From Mycolicibacterium sp. CH28 (GTDB lineage Bacteria; Actinomycetota; Actinomycetes; Mycobacteriales; Mycobacteriaceae), in assembly GCF_004745805.1 (NCBI RefSeq), contig NZ_SRLQ01000017.1, forward strand, positions 150,946-214,945: a DNA stretch of 64,000 nt, read 5' to 3'. The position numbers and the translations under genes are program-made. Below, piece by piece: positions 17,299 to 25,583 of this stretch (its first letter is position 1; the number at the start of each line of letters is the position of its first letter). Under the pieces are notes generated by a model. It had not been told where the DNA came from and searched no databases. It saw only the letters and a program-made list of their open reading frames with translations.

Positions 17299-18183
17299 AT
17301 GGGCAAACACCCGCCCGAAAATGACCTGATGCCACACTTCGCGAACGTCCAGGCGCACTATGACCTGTCCGACGACTTCTTCCGGCTTTTCCTCGATCCC
17401 ACCCAGACCTACAGTTGCGCCTATTTCGAGCGCGATGACATGACCCTGGAGCAGGCCCAGCTGGCCAAGATCGACCTGGCCCTGGGCAAGCTGGGCCTGC
17501 AGCCCGGCATGACACTGCTGGACGTCGGATGCGGCTGGGGCGCCACCATGTTGCGCGCCCTGGAGAACTACGACGTCAACGTCATCGGGCTGACCCTGAG
17601 CAAGAACCAGGCCGCCCACGTCCAGCAGCTCTTCGACGCATCGAACAGTGCACGCTCCACGCGAGTACTCCTGGAAGGCTGGGAACACTTCGACGAGCCT
17701 GTCGACCGCATCGTGTCTATCGGCGCGTTCGAGCACTTCGGGCATGAGCGCTACGCGAGCTTCTTCGCGAGGACCTTCGAGCTGCTGCCCGATGACGGCG
17801 TCACGCTGCTGCACACCATCACCGGGTTGCACCCGAAGGAGATGGCCGCCCGCGGCATGCCGCTGTCGTTCGAGTTCGCCCGCTTCGTGAAGTTCATGGT
17901 CACCGAAATCTTCCCGGGTGGCCGGTTGCCGTCTATTTCGATGGTCGAAGAGCGTGCTACCGCAGCGGGTTTCACGGTCACCCGGGTGCAGTCGCTGCAG
18001 CCGCATTACGCGCGAACCCTCGATCTGTGGGCGGCAGCGCTCGAGGCCGAGCGCGACCGGGCAATCGAGATTCAATCGGTCGAGGTCTACGACCGCTACA
18101 TGAAGTACCTCACCGGTTGCGCCAACATGTTCCGCACCGGCTACATCGACGTCGATCAGTTCACCCTCGCGAAAGCTCCCTGA
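17299..18183 (+). CDS. Cyclopropane/mycolic-acid-type SAM methyltransferase
   Basis: A 294-residue member of the CmaA/MmaA/UmaA family, which adds methyl or cyclopropane groups to unsaturated acyl chains of mycolic acids. The N-terminus (VQAHYDLSDDFFRLFLDPTQTYSCAYF in two parts) and the SAM motif DVGCGWGATM (about residues 75-84) are diagnostic, followed by GLTLSKNQ and the YxxFFARTFELLPDDG region. It acts on the cytoplasmic side of envelope lipid synthesis. Which modification it makes cannot be read from the sequence. Its presence supports a mycolate-producing host. Confidence 0.9.
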   Translation: MGKHPPENDLMPHFANVQAHYDLSDDFFRLFLDPTQTYSCAYFERDDMTLEQAQLAKIDLALGKLGLQPGMTLLDVGCGWGATMLRALENYDVNVIGLTLSKNQAAHVQQLFDASNSARSTRVLLEGWEHFDEPVDRIVSIGAFEHFGHERYASFFARTFELLPDDGVTLLHTITGLHPKEMAARGMPLSFEFARFVKFMVTEIFPGGRLPSISMVEERATAAGFTVTRVQSLQPHYARTLDLWAAALEAERDRAIEIQSVEVYDRYMKYLTGCANMFRTGYIDVDQFTLAKAP

Positions 18184-18230
18184 CACCGGAGAGCCTGCTC
18201 GGGGAAACCGGAGATGTCACAATTCCGGTC

Positions 18231-19907
18231 GTGTTCACCCGTGCTGCCCAGGCATGGCTGGCCCCGGCGATCGTCCCGTATCGCGCCGGCTGGCTGCGGG
18301 CTGACGTGCTGGCCGGCCTCAGCACCGGCGCCGTCGTCATCCCGTTGGCGATGGCCTATGCCACTGTCGCGAACATGCCCGTCCAGATGGGCCTCTACAC
18401 CTGCATCGTCCCGGTGGTGGTCTATACATTCATCGGCGGCTCACGGGTAGCCAGCATCAGCACCACGTCGACGGTGTCCACGCTGACCGCCTCGACGATG
18501 CTGGCCGGCGGGGTACTCATCGGATCCGAGGACCAGCGTGGCGACCTGGTGACGCTGACGGTGCTGGTGGGCCTGTTCTTGTTGATCGCCCGGGTGTTCC
18601 GGCTCGGCATGTTGGTTGACAACATCAGCGATATGACCTTGACCGGCATCAAGGTCGCCGTCGGGCTGACGGTCATGGCGGCGCAGTTACCCAAGCTGCT
18701 GGGCGTGCGACCACACCCCCACACGACCGGATTCTTCAGGGTGGCGTGGGCGGCGCTCTCCGACATCCCCCACGCCAGCCTCGCAACGGTGGCGGTGTCG
18801 GTCGTCTGCCTAGCCGTGCTGCTCGCGCTGGCACGGTTGGCCCCGCGGATTCCGGGACCGTTGGTGGTGATCGCCGGCGGGATCGCGGTGAGCAGTGTCG
18901 TGGCACTGCCCGCCCACGGTGTCGCGCTCATCCCAGCGGTGCCGTCCGGCTTCCCGGTGCCGGAGCTTCCACACCTCGACCATCACATCGTGCCGCTGTT
19001 GCCCGGTGCGCTGGCGATCGCGGTGATGGCGTTCCTCGAGAGCATTGCCGTGGCACGCACCTCCCGGCACCCCGGTGACCGACCGATCGAGCCGGACCGC
19101 GAACTGCTCGCGCTTGGCCTCGCGTCGGTCGCGGGCGCGTTCTTCCATTCATTACCGCCCGCCGGGGGGTTCGCACAGACCTCGGTGAACCTGCGTTCGG
19201 GTGCGCGAAGCCAGATCAGCGGCCTGGTGATGGTGGTGCTGGCGGTCCTGGTCGCGCTGTTCGTCGCGCCGATCCTGGACCTGCTGCCCCAGGCGGTGCT
19301 CGGTGCGGTCGTGGTCGTCGCGGTCACCCGCCTCGTCGACATCGCCGCCCTGCGCCGGCTCTACCGCCTCAATCCCCGCGAGTGCATCGGCGCCATCGGC
19401 GTCGCGGCAGTCGGGCTGGCGTTCGGGCTGATCCCCGCCGTGGTCGTCGCCGTGGCGGTCACCTTGCTCGTGGTGCTGCACGTGGTCAATTCGCCGCACG
19501 TGGTGCAGGTCGTGCGGCACGACAAGGGAGCCTGGGTCGAACGGCCGGAGAACGCCGAGCTGATCGCGGCCGATCCGCTGGTTCTGCGCTGCCTTGTCCC
19601 GCTGTACGCGGCCAACGTTCGCCCCAACATCGCCGCCATCCGCGACGCCGCGCTGCGGGAGCAACCGAAGCCGACGGCGGTGGTGCTGGATCTGGTGCGC
19701 CAGGCCGTCCTGGAATCGACCGTGCTGCATATTCTGGTCGACCTCGATCTTGAACTGTCCGGGGCCGGAATCCGCCTGATGTTCACCGCGCTACCCGAGC
19801 GCGCCCACCAGATGGTGCTTCGCACCGAGTGGTGGCATCAGGTCGAAGCGGACGGACGCTACCAACCCGACCTGGATGCGGCCGTCGAGGCCGTCGACCG
19901 GTTCTGA
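18231..19907 (+). CDS. SulP-family anion transporter with STAS domain
   Basis: A 558-residue membrane protein of the SulP/SLC26 family, moving sulfate, bicarbonate or similar anions. About eleven hydrophobic segments follow the family opening (WLRADVLAGLSTGAVVIPLAMAYA, split here at GLS). A C-terminal STAS domain begins near residue 440 with VLDLVRQAVLESTVLH. The frame is open upstream into the methyltransferase; GTG at 18231 is the first plausible start beyond that gene, although its ribosome-binding site is weak. The stop lies one base from that of the convergent secreted-protein gene. Confidence 0.85.
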   Translation: MFTRAAQAWLAPAIVPYRAGWLRADVLAGLSTGAVVIPLAMAYATVANMPVQMGLYTCIVPVVVYTFIGGSRVASISTTSTVSTLTASTMLAGGVLIGSEDQRGDLVTLTVLVGLFLLIARVFRLGMLVDNISDMTLTGIKVAVGLTVMAAQLPKLLGVRPHPHTTGFFRVAWAALSDIPHASLATVAVSVVCLAVLLALARLAPRIPGPLVVIAGGIAVSSVVALPAHGVALIPAVPSGFPVPELPHLDHHIVPLLPGALAIAVMAFLESIAVARTSRHPGDRPIEPDRELLALGLASVAGAFFHSLPPAGGFAQTSVNLRSGARSQISGLVMVVLAVLVALFVAPILDLLPQAVLGAVVVVAVTRLVDIAALRRLYRLNPRECIGAIGVAAVGLAFGLIPAVVVAVAVTLLVVLHVVNSPHVVQVVRHDKGAWVERPENAELIAADPLVLRCLVPLYAANVRPNIAAIRDAALREQPKPTAVVLDLVRQAVLESTVLHILVDLDLELSGAGIRLMFTALPERAHQMVLRTEWWHQVEADGRYQPDLDAAVEAVDRF

Positions 19908-19908
19908 G

Positions 19909-20382
19909 TCAGGGCGTCGCCGGTCCGGCGGCGGGAGGCGCGACGGCCGAGGACCCGACCGGTCCGGTGGGGCCCGCCGCCATCCCGGGCGGCGGAGTGG
20001 CGTTGGCGTCGAGCGGACGCTGGGCGAGCAGAAGCAGCGCGTCGCTACCTGACACGTCCTGGGTGCGAATGGCGTGCCACAGGTCGCGCAGGTAGTTCAG
20101 CCGTCCCTCCGGCGGGGTGTCGGTGGTGCCCGGTGGCAGGTTGTCGGGGCTGGACAGATGCGGTACGGCGACCGGGGCCACCGCGGGCCCGGCCGCGATC
20201 GCCTGGGTACCGGTGTCGGCGGGCACCGCGGTCGGGGGCACCGGATCGACCGGAGCCGCCGGGTCGGCGAACGCCGCGGGCGCGCCCAGGAGCGCCACCG
20301 AAACCCCTGCCGCCGCCAGTCCCAGACAGATCCGGCTCGCCAGAGTGCCGATATGGGCGGGCGCGTACATCGTGATCTTCAC
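19909..20382 (-). CDS. Secreted Pro/Ala-rich mycobacterial protein
   Basis: A 157-residue protein with a Sec signal peptide (about residues 1-40, cleavage likely after AAFA) and a Pro/Ala-rich mature part. A conserved-looking core, LNYLRDLWHAIRTQDVSG (about residues 94-111), precedes another Pro/Gly-rich tail. The GTG start at 20382 follows GGAGGA by six bases. I do not recognise a function; similar short secreted proteins are common in mycobacteria. It is convergent with the SulP gene. Confidence 0.7.
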   Translation of the reverse strand: MKITMYAPAHIGTLASRICLGLAAAGVSVALLGAPAAFADPAAPVDPVPPTAVPADTGTQAIAAGPAVAPVAVPHLSSPDNLPPGTTDTPPEGRLNYLRDLWHAIRTQDVSGSDALLLLAQRPLDANATPPPGMAAGPTGPVGSSAVAPPAAGPATP

Positions 20383-20712
20383 GTCATGTCCTCCGCAGGT
20401 CAGCCACGGTGGCGTCCCCTGGGTCGACCGGTGAACGCCCTATACCGGTCATTCCGCTGACGAACCCGTTTTGTTACACCAGTCACATCTGCACCACAGC
20501 ATCGGACCGCGTAACTTTGGCCAGGTCGTCGGCAGACCAGCAGATACCCAGCTTCACCGGACGTACGGCGCTCCTGCCCGCAGAACCTGGGATGGCGTTT
20601 GGTTCTGGTTTGATTGCGCTCCTCGGCCATACCCGTCGTGCGCGACACTTCTTTCAGACAATGGCGGCAACAAGACAATGGCGGCAACAAGTTGTTCGGG
20701 CGGGAGGTGTCC
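20383..20712. other. Intergenic region between the secreted protein and PAS-ANTAR genes
   Basis: Two divergent genes face away from this 330-bp stretch. No gene was recognised. It contains a 17-bp perfect tandem duplication (20656-20689) and a good ribosome-binding site GGGAGG (20702-20707) for the ANTAR gene. No convincing -35/-10 pair was found. Confidence 0.5.
20656..20689. repeat. Perfect 17-bp tandem duplication in the ANTAR gene leader
   Basis: The unit AGACAATGGCGGCAACA occurs twice head to tail (20656-20672 and 20673-20689), just upstream of the ribosome-binding site of the PAS-ANTAR gene. It looks like a recent slippage event or a duplicated protein or RNA binding site. Confidence 0.9.
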
Positions 20713-21417
20713 ATGGTTGCGGAAGAGAGTCCATCACCGTCGCACGACGGCCAGGAGCCGACACCCGACGTGGTGGACGCGCGTTCGGACCAGGTCGGCT
20801 GGTTCCGCTTCTACTTCGACGACGAGCGTTGGGAGTGGTCGCCGGAGGTGCAGGCCATGCACGGCTATGAGCCGGGGACCGTCTCCCCCACCACCGAGTT
20901 GGTGTTGTCGCACAAACATCCCGACGACTACCTGCAAATCGTGACGACGCTGGACGACGTGCGCCAGCGCCATCAGGCGTTCAGCACCAGGCATCGCATC
21001 GTCGACACCGCCGGCCGGATCCATCACGTCATCGTGGTGGCCGACAAGCTGCAGGACCGGTCGGGCGCGGTGGTCGGCACCCACGGCTTCTACCTCGATA
21101 TCACCCCCACCGAACACCAACAGCAAAGACAGCTCACCGAGGCCGTCGCCGAGATCGCCGAGAACCGCGCGACGATCGAGCAGGCCAAGGGCATGTTGAT
21201 GGTGGTGTACGGCATCGACGCCGAGGCAGCGTTCGACCTGCTTCGGTGGCGGTCCCAGGAAGGCAACATCAAGCTGCGGCTGCTGGCCGAACGGGTGGTC
21301 GCCGACTTCGTCGCCCTCTCCCAGACCGATCCGGCGCCGGTGCGGTCGGCCTATGACAATCTGCTGCTGACCGCCGACCGGCGCCACGGCGCCGCATCCG
21401 AGGCACAGCCGAGCTGA
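20713..21417 (+). CDS. PAS and ANTAR domain RNA-binding antiterminator
   Basis: A 234-residue cytoplasmic regulator. A PAS domain (about residues 22-135, with FYFDDERWEWSPEVQAMHGY) would sense a ligand or redox state. A C-terminal ANTAR domain (about residues 145-205, with AKGMLMVVYGIDAEAAFDLLRWRSQ) binds paired RNA hairpins to prevent termination. ATG at 20713 has GGGAGG five bases upstream; an upstream ATG at 20614 would put the 17-bp duplication in the coding region. Its targets are not in view. Confidence 0.88.
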   Translation: MVAEESPSPSHDGQEPTPDVVDARSDQVGWFRFYFDDERWEWSPEVQAMHGYEPGTVSPTTELVLSHKHPDDYLQIVTTLDDVRQRHQAFSTRHRIVDTAGRIHHVIVVADKLQDRSGAVVGTHGFYLDITPTEHQQQRQLTEAVAEIAENRATIEQAKGMLMVVYGIDAEAAFDLLRWRSQEGNIKLRLLAERVVADFVALSQTDPAPVRSAYDNLLLTADRRHGAASEAQPS

Positions 21418-21443
21418 CACCGGGCGGGCTCTATGCTCCCGTG

Positions 21444-22331
21444 ATGCTGCACATGCTGCGCGCGCGGCCGCTGATGTGGTTTTTCCTCCTGTCGTACGCG
21501 ATCACCTGGCTGTTATGGGCGCCGCTGGTCCTCACCGGGGTCCCGGCGTTCTCCGCAACCACCCACACGCCGTCACTGGGCGCCCTGCCTGCGGTGGCGA
21601 TCGGGGTCACCGGCACGGCGTTCGCCATGACCGCGCTCACCCAGGGCCGCCCCGGCGTCATGCGAATGCTGCGCCGCCTGATGTGGTGGCGAGTCGGGCT
21701 GGGCTGGTATGCGGTCGCGGTGCTCCTGATCCCGCTCGGCCAGATTCTCATCACCGCCGCGCTGGTGAGCCCGGACGCGTTGCGGGCGCTGAGCCCGTCG
21801 GCGCTGGCCCTGTACCCAGCCTCCTACCTCGCACATTTCATCTTCGGTCCGCTCTTCGAGGAGTCCGGGTGGCGCGGGTTTGCCCTGCCGCGCCTGCAGC
21901 ACCGCTATGGGCCGCTACGGGGCTCGCTGTTGCTCGGCTTGTTGTGGAGCGGCTGGCACTTCTTCTTGTACATGCCGTCCTGGCTGCGGGCCGGACCGGT
22001 CGATGCGCTGATCTCCGCCGCCATTTTCGTGGTGTTCACCGTGAGCATCACCGTGCTGTTCACCTGGCTGTCGAACAACACGGCCGCGAGCCTGCTGCTG
22101 GCGATCCTGCTGCATGGATCGATCGACGGCACGGCGACCTATGTCCAGCGACTGGCCGACCGCGGCGTGATCAGCACCGATGCCGCCGCATTCAGCGCCC
22201 AGTTCGGGGTGTTGATCGTGTCCGTCCTGGTGGCGGGGGTGCTCCTGGTGTGGACCCGGGGCCGGCTTAGTTATCCGCGGTACCGCGCCGGCGCCGAGTC
22301 TCTGGACCTGCCCGGGAGAATGCAGACATGA
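21444..22331 (+). CDS. CPBP (CAAX-type) intramembrane metalloprotease
   Basis: A membrane protein of about 295 residues with eight hydrophobic segments and the CPBP (Abi) motifs: FEESGWRGF (EExxxR, near residue 138), a second motif in LWSGWHFF (near residue 171) and a late His in LLHGSIDG. These residues form the metal site of CAAX-type proteases. Bacterial substrates are mostly unknown. GTG at 21441 or ATG at 21444 could start it. The stop overlaps the next gene by ATGA, so the two are probably translated together. Confidence 0.86.
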   Translation: MLHMLRARPLMWFFLLSYAITWLLWAPLVLTGVPAFSATTHTPSLGALPAVAIGVTGTAFAMTALTQGRPGVMRMLRRLMWWRVGLGWYAVAVLLIPLGQILITAALVSPDALRALSPSALALYPASYLAHFIFGPLFEESGWRGFALPRLQHRYGPLRGSLLLGLLWSGWHFFLYMPSWLRAGPVDALISAAIFVVFTVSITVLFTWLSNNTAASLLLAILLHGSIDGTATYVQRLADRGVISTDAAAFSAQFGVLIVSVLVAGVLLVWTRGRLSYPRYRAGAESLDLPGRMQT

Positions 22332-22987
22332 CCGATTTTCGTCTGGTGCTGGCTGCCGCGGCGGCCACGCTGATGGCCGCGCCACTGGCCGGCGCGGCCC
22401 CGGACGGCGGCGTACCGCCGGTGAGCCCCCAAGCCGCGGCGGCCGGCTTCGTCGACGTGCGCACGGTGGTCCCCGACGCGATCATCGACCTGCGCTACGC
22501 CACGGCCGACAATTTCGTCGGCGTCCCGCTGTATCCGCCAGATGCCCGCTGCCTGGTGCACGAGTCCATGGCGCCGGGCCTCGCGAAGGCGGCGGAGTCG
22601 TTGCGCGCCCAGGGCGAGGTATTGGTGTTCTGGGACTGCTATCGCCCCCATGACGTCCAGGTCCGGATGTTCGATGCGGTGCCCAACCCGGCGTGGGTGG
22701 CCAAGCCCGGGCCGTACGCGCGCAGCCACGAAGCCGGGCGTTCGGTGGACGTCACCATTGCCGAGCAGGGCCGGCTGATCGACATGGGCACCGATTTTGA
22801 CGACTTCTCATCTCGTGCAAAGGCTTACGCCACCGACGGCGTCAGTACGGCGGCCCAGGCCAACCGGGACCGGCTACGCGCGGCGATGGCCGACGGCGGC
22901 CTTGCCGTGTACTCCGGGGAATGGTGGCATTTCGACGGGCCTGGGGCCGGGGTGCAGCGCCCGATCCTGGATGTGCCGGTCGACTAA
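22328..22987 (+). CDS. Secreted D-Ala-D-Ala dipeptidase, VanX/DdpX-like
   Basis: A 219-residue M15D peptidase with a Sec signal peptide (about residues 1-24). Zinc ligands and catalytic residues are visible: CYRPHD (Arg near 104), SHEAGRSVD (His and Asp, about residues 132-140) and EWWHF (Glu and His, about residues 198-202). It should cleave D-alanyl-D-alanine outside the membrane for peptidoglycan recycling. With no VanH or VanA ligase nearby it is not a resistance cassette. It overlaps the CPBP protease gene by 4 bp. Confidence 0.9.
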   Translation: MTDFRLVLAAAAATLMAAPLAGAAPDGGVPPVSPQAAAAGFVDVRTVVPDAIIDLRYATADNFVGVPLYPPDARCLVHESMAPGLAKAAESLRAQGEVLVFWDCYRPHDVQVRMFDAVPNPAWVAKPGPYARSHEAGRSVDVTIAEQGRLIDMGTDFDDFSSRAKAYATDGVSTAAQANRDRLRAAMADGGLAVYSGEWWHFDGPGAGVQRPILDVPVD

Positions 22988-23195
22988 GCCTTCCATCAGT
23001 TTGGCCTGTCTCGCCAGAGCAGCGGGGGTGGTCAGGTGGCTCATCATCAGGAACCCGACCGCGTCCATGCCGAGTTCTCTTGCCGCGCCTATATGTTCGG
23101 CACAGATGCGGCCTCGGTGCAATGCGTGGCTACCCGCACCAAGGCCGCCGAGGTCATGGTGTCGAGGTTGCCTGCGTGGGCGGGCAGGTAGCGTC
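22988..23195 (-). pseudogene. Frameshifted remnant of 4-hydroxy-2-oxovalerate aldolase (MhpE/HsaF type)
   Basis: On the minus strand one frame reads LVRVATHCTEA and then, after a frame change near 23120, another reads AARELGMDAVGFLMMSH and LARQAKLMEG. These are consecutive conserved segments of the aldolase that ends meta-cleavage pathways. The frame is broken by a stop (VPNI*) and the rest of the gene is missing on both sides, cut off at the VanX stop. It lies directly beside the mhpA-type cluster. Confidence 0.8.
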
Positions 23196-23242
23196 CGCGG
23201 CGGCGAACACCATGTCGGCCGCCTCCTGGATCATGCCGGGGA

Positions 23243-23887
23243 TCATCGTGCCCCGTTCTCCGCCTCGAGACGTTGCGCTGTGTCGTAGAGAGCCTGGCCG
23301 TGCATGGCCAACAGAGCGAGCAGGTCGACGCTGTCGCCGCTGACCTCCTTGGCGATGAACAGTCCGTCGGCCCCGGCGATCGCGTAGGTCGCCAGCTGTC
23401 GGACCTGCTCCTCGGTCAGGCCCGGCGCCAGATCTGCAAAACTGCGGGTAAGCGCTTGGAACGCCCGATCCCTGACCTGAACGAACATCGCCCTGGCCCG
23501 GGGTTCGACCGGCCGGCGCTCCAGGGCGAGCATCAGTCCCAGCCGCAGGAAATCCGGCGAGTCCATCACCGCCTTGGCGGTCCCCGTCGCAATCTCCATC
23601 AGGCGGTCGTAGGCGTCAACATCGCCGGGCAGCTGCCACACCTTCAGCCAATGCGCGAAGCTGCGCTCGATGACCGCAGCGATCAGGTCGTCCTTGTCCT
23701 TGAAATGCCAGTAGATCGAGCTGGCCGGAAGTCCGCACTTGGCACTGACCGCGCCGATGCTGGTTCCTTCGTATCCCCGTTCGGCGGCGATCTCGGTAGC
23801 CGCATCGAGGATCCGGTTCCGCGACAGCTCTCCGTCAGCGCGCCGTTGGCGCCGCTTGGGCTCGTCGTTCGCGTCCTTCATGGCCAT
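23243..23887 (-). CDS. TetR-family regulator of the aromatic meta-cleavage cluster
   Basis: A 214-residue TetR regulator with the HTH in residues 30-60 (TSIGAVSAKCGLPASSIYWHFKDKD, in two parts) and an all-helical ligand domain. ATG at 23887 gives MAMKDANDEP; the frame continues upstream across the operators, which is unlikely to be coding. It is divergent from mhpA, and two matching palindromes lie between them. It probably represses mhpA and itself until an aromatic acid or pathway intermediate binds. Confidence 0.88.
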   Translation of the reverse strand: MAMKDANDEPKRRQRRADGELSRNRILDAATEIAAERGYEGTSIGAVSAKCGLPASSIYWHFKDKDDLIAAVIERSFAHWLKVWQLPGDVDAYDRLMEIATGTAKAVMDSPDFLRLGLMLALERRPVEPRARAMFVQVRDRAFQALTRSFADLAPGLTEEQVRQLATYAIAGADGLFIAKEVSGDSVDLLALLAMHGQALYDTAQRLEAENGAR

Positions 23888-23908
23888 CAGGTTCCCACCT
23901 CTTGACTC

Positions 23909-23943
23909 TGTAGCGATCGCTACATTAGCGTAGCGGTCACTAC
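23909..23943. promoter_or_regulatory. Two TetR operator palindromes upstream of mhpA
   Basis: A perfect 16-bp palindrome TGTAGCGATCGCTACA (23909-23924) and a near-copy GTAGCGGTCACTAC (23930-23943) lie 20 bp apart, on the same DNA face, between the divergent TetR gene and mhpA. The consensus is GTAGCGRTCRCTAC. Confidence 0.75.
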
Positions 23944-23990
23944 AGAACAAGTTTCCGGTCGACGTGGACCGCAACGATTGAGAGACAGCT

Positions 23991-25583
23991 ATGAGTGATG
24001 CCCCGACGTATGACGTGGCCATCGTCGGATACGGCCCGGTGGGTGCCACCGCGGCCAACCTGCTGGGGCAGCGGGGACTCAACGTCGTTGTGATCGAACG
24101 TGATCCCGACATCTATTTCCGCGCCAGGGCAATTTCCACCGACGAAGAAGTACTCCGAATCTGGCAACAGGTCGGGCTGGCCGACCGTCTCAATGCCGAT
24201 ATGCAGCCCGGCGCGGGCGCCAACTTCGTCGATGTGGACGGCGTGCCGTTCGCCAAGCTCATGCCCGCCGACCGCGGCAACGGGCACCCGCCACAGCAGT
24301 TCATCTATCAGCCCGCGGTGGACAAGGTCCTGCGGGAAGGGGTGGACCGCTTCCCCAACGTCTCGATGCTGCTCGAGCACGAGTGCCTCCGCCTCATCCA
24401 GCGCGCCGACAGTGTCGAGTTGATGCTCGCCGACCTGACCAAGGACGAGTTCAAGCGAATCCGCGCCACCTACGTCATCGCCGCCGACGGCGGATCGAGT
24501 TCGATTCGCGCGCAGCTGGGCATCGGATTCAGTGGACGTACCTTCTCCGAGCGCTGGATAGTCATCGACACCAAGGTGCTCGAGGAGTGGCCTGACCACG
24601 ACCAGTTGCGGTTCCACTGCAATCCCGCTCGCCCCACCGTCGACTGCCCCACCCCGCTGGGGCACCACCGCTGGGAGTTCCCGGTGCGCGACGAGGAGGA
24701 CGAGAAAGATCTACTGACCGAGGACGCCATCTGGAATGTCCTGCGCTCGCAGGGAATCGACAAGTCGAATGTCGAGATCATCGGATTCGCGTGCTACAGC
24801 CACCATGTCCGGTTCGCCGACCGGTGGCGGGTCGGGCGGGTGTTTCTCGCCGGCGACGCGGCCCATGCGATGCCGCCGTGGATCGGCCAGGGCATGTGCG
24901 CCGGTGTCCGTGACGTCGCGAACCTGTGCTGGAAGATAGCCGCGGTTCTGACCGGCTCACTGCCGGAGTCTGTGCTCGACACCTATCAGGTCGAGCGGTT
25001 GCCGCACGTCAAAGAAGTCACGAGCCGAGCCGTGAAGACCGGCAAGCTCATCGTCGAACGCGATCCGGTGCGCGCCGCGCTACGCAATCACTTCTTCCGA
25101 ACCGCCAGCAAGGTCCCCTATTTCATGACCTGGCTACGTGACCATCGCTGGATCCCCGACGCGCACTACGGCACCGGACTTCTGGCCGGCAACGGCAATG
25201 CCGCAACCGGCTGGCTCATCCCGCAGCCCTGGGTCATCGACGAGAACGGCGACCGGGTGCGCCTCGACGATGTCATCGGCGGCAGCTGGACGATCCTGCA
25301 CACCGGCGCGGCAGCCCCCTGGCCCGCTTGGCGTTCCGCCGGAGTTCCGGTCGTCAGAATCGCCTCGGCGGGAAGCACACCCTCCCCCGATTGCGTCATC
25401 GATAGCGACGCAAGGCTCACCCGCTGGCTGCAGCGGAAGAAGGCCGCCGTGGTGGCCGTGCGACCCGACGGCTTCGTCTACGCCGCCGGCGGCGAGCAGA
25501 CGCTCCCCCCGCCCCCGGCGGGATTCAAATCCCTGCACCCCGATACCGCCTCGCACCTCTATCCAGTGAAGGACCACGCATGA
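23991..25583 (+). CDS. mhpA: 3-(3-hydroxyphenyl)propionate/3-hydroxycinnamate hydroxylase, MhpA-like
   Basis: A 530-residue class A flavin monooxygenase that adds a second hydroxyl to a phenolic acid to form a catechol, using NADH and O2. It shows the FAD motif GYGPVGATAANLLG (about residues 13-26), the DG motif VIAADGGSSSIR (about residues 162-173) and the GD motif FLAGDAAHAMPPWIGQG (about residues 285-301). Length and the late C-terminal domain fit MhpA. It overlaps the hydrolase gene by 4 bp, so the three catabolic genes form one operon. The natural substrate may be another phenylpropionate or a resorcinol. Confidence 0.85.
   Translation: MSDAPTYDVAIVGYGPVGATAANLLGQRGLNVVVIERDPDIYFRARAISTDEEVLRIWQQVGLADRLNADMQPGAGANFVDVDGVPFAKLMPADRGNGHPPQQFIYQPAVDKVLREGVDRFPNVSMLLEHECLRLIQRADSVELMLADLTKDEFKRIRATYVIAADGGSSSIRAQLGIGFSGRTFSERWIVIDTKVLEEWPDHDQLRFHCNPARPTVDCPTPLGHHRWEFPVRDEEDEKDLLTEDAIWNVLRSQGIDKSNVEIIGFACYSHHVRFADRWRVGRVFLAGDAAHAMPPWIGQGMCAGVRDVANLCWKIAAVLTGSLPESVLDTYQVERLPHVKEVTSRAVKTGKLIVERDPVRAALRNHFFRTASKVPYFMTWLRDHRWIPDAHYGTGLLAGNGNAATGWLIPQPWVIDENGDRVRLDDVIGGSWTILHTGAAAPWPAWRSAGVPVVRIASAGSTPSPDCVIDSDARLTRWLQRKKAAVVAVRPDGFVYAAGGEQTLPPPPAGFKSLHPDTASHLYPVKDHA

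Noticed and set aside
20656..20712. An ANTAR-type two-hairpin RNA target in the PAS-ANTAR leader
   Set aside because: The tandem repeat does not fold into two short stems with six-base loops as ANTAR targets require.
22328..22987. Vancomycin resistance cassette
   Set aside because: The VanX-like protein is secreted and has no VanH/VanA partners or VanRS pair nearby, so a peptidoglycan-turnover role is more likely.
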